From positions 1-9,595 of the forward strand of contig JAIDBM010000015.1 in the NCBI GenBank assembly GCA_029056365.1: DNA of 9,595 nt. Reading direction: 5' to 3'. The position numbers and the translations under genes were made by a program. Every line of letters starts with the position of its first letter. Position 1 is the stretch's first letter. The notes under the pieces were generated by a model, which saw only the letters and a list, made by a program, of their open reading frames with translations, had not been told where the DNA came from and did not search any database. Below are positions 7,115 to 9,595 of this stretch, in pieces. The DNA is from Muribaculaceae bacterium (GTDB taxonomy: Bacteria; Bacteroidota; Bacteroidia; Bacteroidales; Muribaculaceae).

Positions 7115-8083
7115 TTATGAAAGCTCAAGCATACGTTCAATGGGCTTTCTTGCCTTTTCGGCAATTTCAGCATCAATGATTATTTCAGGCTGTTCGGTAC
7201 GCAGACATTCATAAAGCTTCTCCATTGTATTGAGCTTCATGTAACGGCAGTCGTTGCATCCGCAGGTGCTGTCGTTGGGAGGAGCGGGAATAAAAGTCTT
7301 GTCAGGACAACTTTTCTGCATCTGATGCAGTATGCCGCTTTCGGTGGCTACAATAAATTCCTTATCGTCGGACTCGATGGCGTATTTAAGGAGCACCGCT
7401 GTAGAACCTACCACATCGGCCATTATCTGAAGCGGACGCTTGCATTCAGGGTGAACCAGCAGTTTTGCTTCGGGATGCTCTTTTTTTAGTTCGGCTATTT
7501 TCTCAGCCGAGAATTCCTCATGCACATGACATGCTCCGTTCCAAAGCACCATGTTGCGTCCGGTAACCGAATTTATGTAGTTGCCGAGATTACGGTCGGG
7601 TCCGAATATAAGTTTGGCGTCCTTGGGAAATGTTTCCACTATTTTTCTGGCGTTGCCCGAAGTCACCAGCACATCGGTAAGCGCCTTCACTCCGATAGAA
7701 GTGTTAACATATGAAATCACCGTATGGCCAGGATGAGCTGCCACAAAACTTGCGAAGCTGTCGACCGGACATGAGTCGGCAAGAGAACATCCGGCATTGA
7801 GGTCAGGAATGAGAACCTTTTTTCCGGGGCATAAAACTTTAGCCGTCTCACCCATGAAATGAACGCCGCAGAGCACAATTATTTCCGCATTCTGAAGTTT
7901 AGCCGCAATCTGAGCCAAAGCCAGAGAATCGCCAATGTAATCGGCTATATCCTGAATTTCGGCCGGCTGATAATAGTGGGCCATGATCACAGCGCCTTTC
8001 TCTTTTTTCAGACGCAGAATTTCATTCTTCAGATCAGGCACCGGATTTCCGGCAGCGTTGATGTCTCCTTTTTCAACAGCCAT
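7115..8083 (-). CDS. nadA: Quinolinate synthase
   Basis: This 322-residue enzyme condenses iminoaspartate with dihydroxyacetone phosphate to quinolinate, the second step of de novo NAD synthesis from aspartate. It is a 4Fe-4S dehydratase-like protein with three repeated alpha/beta domains. Diagnostic motifs are MAHYYQPAEIQDIADYIGDSL (34-54), GETAKVLCPGKKVLIPD (78-94), GCSLADSC (98-105), NGACHVHEEF (182-191), HPECKRP (211-217) and CGCNDCRYMKLNT (274-286). By comparison with characterised NadA proteins, the cluster ligands should be Cys99, Cys185 and Cys279. Length is typical. nadB and nadC, which usually accompany nadA, are absent here; instead leuS and rdgB follow closely. The ATG at 8083 has no clear Shine-Dalgarno sequence. 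The upstream region is long and full of DnaA-like boxes. Confidence 0.97.
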   Translation of the reverse strand: MAVEKGDINAAGNPVPDLKNEILRLKKEKGAVIMAHYYQPAEIQDIADYIGDSLALAQIAAKLQNAEIIVLCGVHFMGETAKVLCPGKKVLIPDLNAGCSLADSCPVDSFASFVAAHPGHTVISYVNTSIGVKALTDVLVTSGNARKIVETFPKDAKLIFGPDRNLGNYINSVTGRNMVLWNGACHVHEEFSAEKIAELKKEHPEAKLLVHPECKRPLQIMADVVGSTAVLLKYAIESDDKEFIVATESGILHQMQKSCPDKTFIPAPPNDSTCGCNDCRYMKLNTMEKLYECLRTEQPEIIIDAEIAEKARKPIERMLELS

Positions 8084-8091
8084 TTTTTATT

Positions 8092-8130
8092 GTTTATAAA
8101 TTTATAGAATTTTAAAATTTAAAAAATCTC
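8092..8130. other. Very AT-rich stretch next to the DnaA-box cluster
   Basis: About 39 bases with only a few G or C residues (for example TTTTAAAATTTAAAAAATC) lie just upstream of nadA and at the left side of the DnaA-box cluster. It is a candidate DNA-unwinding element if the region is an origin. It may equally be an ordinary AT-rich leader of nadA. Confidence 0.35.
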
Positions 8131-8182
8131 TATTCCAGTAATAATAATGAGTGTTGAAAAAGTAGATAACTTTTTTGCTGTA

Positions 8183-8250
8183 AATGCCTGATTATGTGTT
8201 ATCGACAGCTTGTCAGGCTTATTTACAATCTGTCTACATTGTCAGGCATT
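8183..8250. repeat. Nine-bp inverted repeat and TTGTCAGGC direct repeats upstream of nadA
   Basis: AATGCCTGA (8183-8191) is the exact reverse complement of TCAGGCATT (8242-8250). TTGTCAGGC occurs at 8210-8218 and 8239-8247, 29 bp apart. The set lies about 100-170 bp upstream of nadA, inside its predicted leader, and overlaps the left part of the DnaA-box cluster. It could be a regulator site or an RNA structure; no known motif is recognised. Confidence 0.5.
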
Positions 8251-8297
8251 GAAATCAAGCGTTATAAGTATGTTTTCAACACGGTGTCAATAATGTG

Positions 8298-8305
8298 CAA
8301 AGTTA
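8298..8305 (-). promoter_or_regulatory. Candidate nadA operon promoter (-7 box)
   Basis: On the minus strand TAACTTTG followed by CAC is an exact match to the Bacteroidetes -7 consensus TAnnTTTG. No good -33 TTTG is seen at the usual spacing. Transcription would start near 8291, giving a nadA leader of roughly 205 bases. It would serve nadA, leuS and rdgB if these are co-transcribed. Confidence 0.4.
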
Positions 8306-8568
8306 ATAAATTTCTACGAAACAGAATGTAGATAAGCTGTGAATATGATGTGGAAATATATATAATATCTTATTTGTGTGAAATTTGCATCGGCATGAAC
8401 TTTTGTATATACAGCGTTGTTGGCGGTTTTTGCAAATTAAGTTACTGAAAACTTGTTTTCATGTTATCTACACTTTTCAACATGCTTTTCTACATGTGTA
8501 TATTGTTCATTCCGATAGGGCGAAACGGTGCTTGTATCATACAGCAGGTAAGCAAGTGGTTAGATTTA

Positions 8569-8623
8569 TTATCGACAGAGTTTCCATAAGCTTATCGACA
8601 GAGTTTTCATATGTTTATCAACA
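8569..8623 (+). repeat. Tandem 23-bp iteron-like repeats carrying DnaA boxes
   Basis: Two adjacent units, 8569-8591 and 8592-8614, agree at 20 of 23 positions. Each begins TTATCGACAGAGTTT and continues with CATA three-quarters through. A third DnaA-like box, TTATCAACA, starts exactly 23 bp later at 8615, after which the match fades. All three boxes face the same way and are about two helical turns apart, so bound DnaA molecules would lie on similar faces of the helix. Confidence 0.75.
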
Positions 8624-8753
8624 TTATAATGTGCTGATTATTAATAATGTAATATATTATCAACACGGTGTTGAAAACATTTATATACACAGTTGTGGAT
8701 AAGATAATAACACACTCTTGGCATGAGCCGAAAGTAAACATACTCTAAAAAGC

Positions 8754-8790
8754 AAAAAGGAGATATCCCGAGGCTGGATGTCTCCTTTTT
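8754..8790 (-). terminator. Rho-independent terminator of dapF
   Basis: A 15-bp stem pairs AAAAAGGAGATATCC with GGATGTCTCCTTTTT (one G-T pair) around a seven-base loop, CGAGGCT. It ends 53 bases beyond the dapF stop. On both strands the stem finishes in a T run, so it may act in both directions and shield the candidate origin from transcription. Confidence 0.85.
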
Positions 8791-8843
8791 GAATATGTTT
8801 TGAAATACTATAAAAGACGGTTCTGCGAGCACGCTCCCGATGT

Positions 8844-9595
8844 CTATATTGTGTATATGCCTCTGAATACCTCGGTAGCCGGGCCATTCATTACAAGGGT
8901 ATTATCGTTTGATAAGTCGATGGTAAGTAGTCCGCCGCACAATTGTACTTCAACCGGCCATTCCGCGTATCGGTTGATAACAGCCGCTGCTGCCGCCGCA
9001 CAGGCTCCGCTGCCGCAGGCAAGGGTTTCGCCTACTCCGCGTTCCCATGCACGCATGGCTATATGATGGCTGTCGATAATCCTTACAAATTCTATATTGG
9101 CTTTCTCCGGCCATATTTCATGACATTCAAGACGCGGACCAAGCAGTTCGAACTTGCAGTCGTACAAATCGTCGACAAATACCACTCCGTGCGGATTACC
9201 TACCGATAGAGCGGTGATTCTTATTTTTTCTCCACAGTTGTCGACAGGACTGTTGATAAGTGGTGTGACAGTGTTGACAGGAACATCGGCAGGTGCGGTG
9301 CATATCATACCCATGTCGACTTTTACCGACTGCACTTTATCGGAGCTGTCGGTTGTGAGAGTAAGTTTGCGTAAACCGGCTCCGGTTTCTACAAGTGGAG
9401 TGATACTGTTCACAACCTTGTTGTCGTAGGCGTATTTGCCGGCACAGCGTAGTCCGTTGCCGCAAATCTGGGCTTCGGAGCCATCGGCATTGAAAATGCG
9501 CATTCTGAAATCGGCGGTCTCCGAAGGGCATATGGCCAGAAGACCGTCGGCACCTATGCCGATGCGTCGTCGACACAGCACACGCGCCAGTTCGC
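8844..9595 (-). CDS. dapF: Diaminopimelate epimerase, N-terminus cut by window edge
   Basis: DapF interconverts LL- and meso-diaminopimelate without a cofactor, supplying meso-DAP for peptidoglycan and lysine. The visible 249 residues begin ELARVLCRRRIGIGADGLL, which in the family starts near residue 30, so about 28 residues including the GAGNDF motif are missing beyond the right edge. Both catalytic cysteines are present in their motifs: FNADGSEAQICGNGLRC and TLACGSGACAA. VGNPHGVVFVDD and RAWERGVGET are also family signatures. A GTG at 9581 could be read as a start, but the conserved frame continues through it to the edge. The gene ends in TAG and is followed by a strong terminator, so it is a different transcription unit from nadA. 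Confidence 0.97.
   Translation of the reverse strand, partial: ELARVLCRRRIGIGADGLLAICPSETADFRMRIFNADGSEAQICGNGLRCAGKYAYDNKVVNSITPLVETGAGLRKLTLTTDSSDKVQSVKVDMGMICTAPADVPVNTVTPLINSPVDNCGEKIRITALSVGNPHGVVFVDDLYDCKFELLGPRLECHEIWPEKANIEFVRIIDSHHIAMRAWERGVGETLACGSGACAAAAAAVINRYAEWPVEVQLCGGLLTIDLSNDNTLVMNGPATEVFRGIYTI

Larger units (their letters stand above)
8150..8702. other. oriC: Candidate chromosomal replication origin (DnaA-box cluster)
   Basis: This gene-free region holds eight nonamers of the form TTATCNACA, within one mismatch of the DnaA box TTATCCACA: plus strand 8199, 8464, 8569, 8592, 8615 and 8657; minus strand 8327-8335 and 8694-8702, the last perfect. Five looser copies of the form TTTTC(A/T)ACA lie at 8152-8160, 8273-8281, 8474-8482, 8486-8494 and 8669-8677. 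By chance one would expect far fewer than one TTATCNACA in this length. AT-rich blocks lie at 8092-8130, 8356-8372 and 8624-8660. No real gene lies here; the longest reading frame (8385-8702, plus) runs straight through the boxes. dnaA itself is not in the window, so function rests on box density alone. A DnaA-titrating site is the main alternative. Confidence 0.65.

Noticed and set aside
8569..8623. CRISPR array
   Set aside because: The units are directly adjacent 23-bp repeats with no unique spacers between them and no cas genes nearby.
8385..8702. Plus-strand reading frame of 105 codons in the dapF-nadA interval
   Set aside because: Its codons coincide with DnaA-like boxes and AT-rich spacers, the product is low-complexity in Y, H, I and V, and no start signal or family is recognisable.
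9579..9581. GTG as the start codon of dapF
   Set aside because: The family sequence ELAR continues in frame upstream to the window edge, so the real start lies outside.

Overview
The window reads as bacterial chromosome from the order Bacteroidales. The evidence is a PorZ-type protein of the type IX secretion system (a system confined to Bacteroidetes), promoters of the TTG-N19-TAnnTTTG type, start sites with little Shine-Dalgarno sequence, and close matches to Bacteroidales LeuS and NadA. The family level (for example Muribaculaceae) is only a guess. Every convincing gene lies on the minus strand, so transcription runs from right to left and the genes are described here in that order.

Right edge, 8844-9595: dapF (diaminopimelate epimerase, lysine and peptidoglycan precursor synthesis), missing its N-terminus at the window edge and followed by a strong hairpin terminator at 8754-8790. 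Then comes about 660 bases without a gene (8092-8753). It is AT-rich and carries eight DnaA-box-like nonamers that fit TTATCNACA, including one perfect TTATCCACA, plus five looser TTTTC(A/T)ACA copies. Three boxes sit at exact 23-bp intervals. This is a strong candidate for the chromosomal replication origin. A candidate nadA promoter lies at its left side.

Centre, 3647-8083: a tight run of housekeeping genes, nadA (quinolinate synthase, NAD synthesis), leuS (leucyl-tRNA synthetase) and rdgB (clean-up of non-canonical purine NTPs), with gaps of 47 and 37 bp, probably one operon.

Between rdgB and porZ, 3388-3646: a 34-bp inverted repeat (32/34 identical) flanks a 205-bp segment. One arm is the last eight codons and stop of rdgB; the other lies just upstream of porZ. 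A good Bacteroidetes -7 box (TACTTTTG) inside the segment points away from porZ as drawn, and would sit about 80 bases upstream of the porZ start codon if the segment were flipped. This is the layout of a phase-variable invertible promoter. It is the most novel candidate in the window.

Left, 425-3387: porZ, with a signal peptide, beta-propeller body and C-terminal domain, followed after 26 bp by an unrecognised 175-residue protein, then a terminator at 374-398. Beyond it a separate transcription unit begins with its own promoter, two tiny overlapping ORFs and the first 70 codons of hsdR, the motor/nuclease subunit of a type I restriction-modification system that continues off the left edge.
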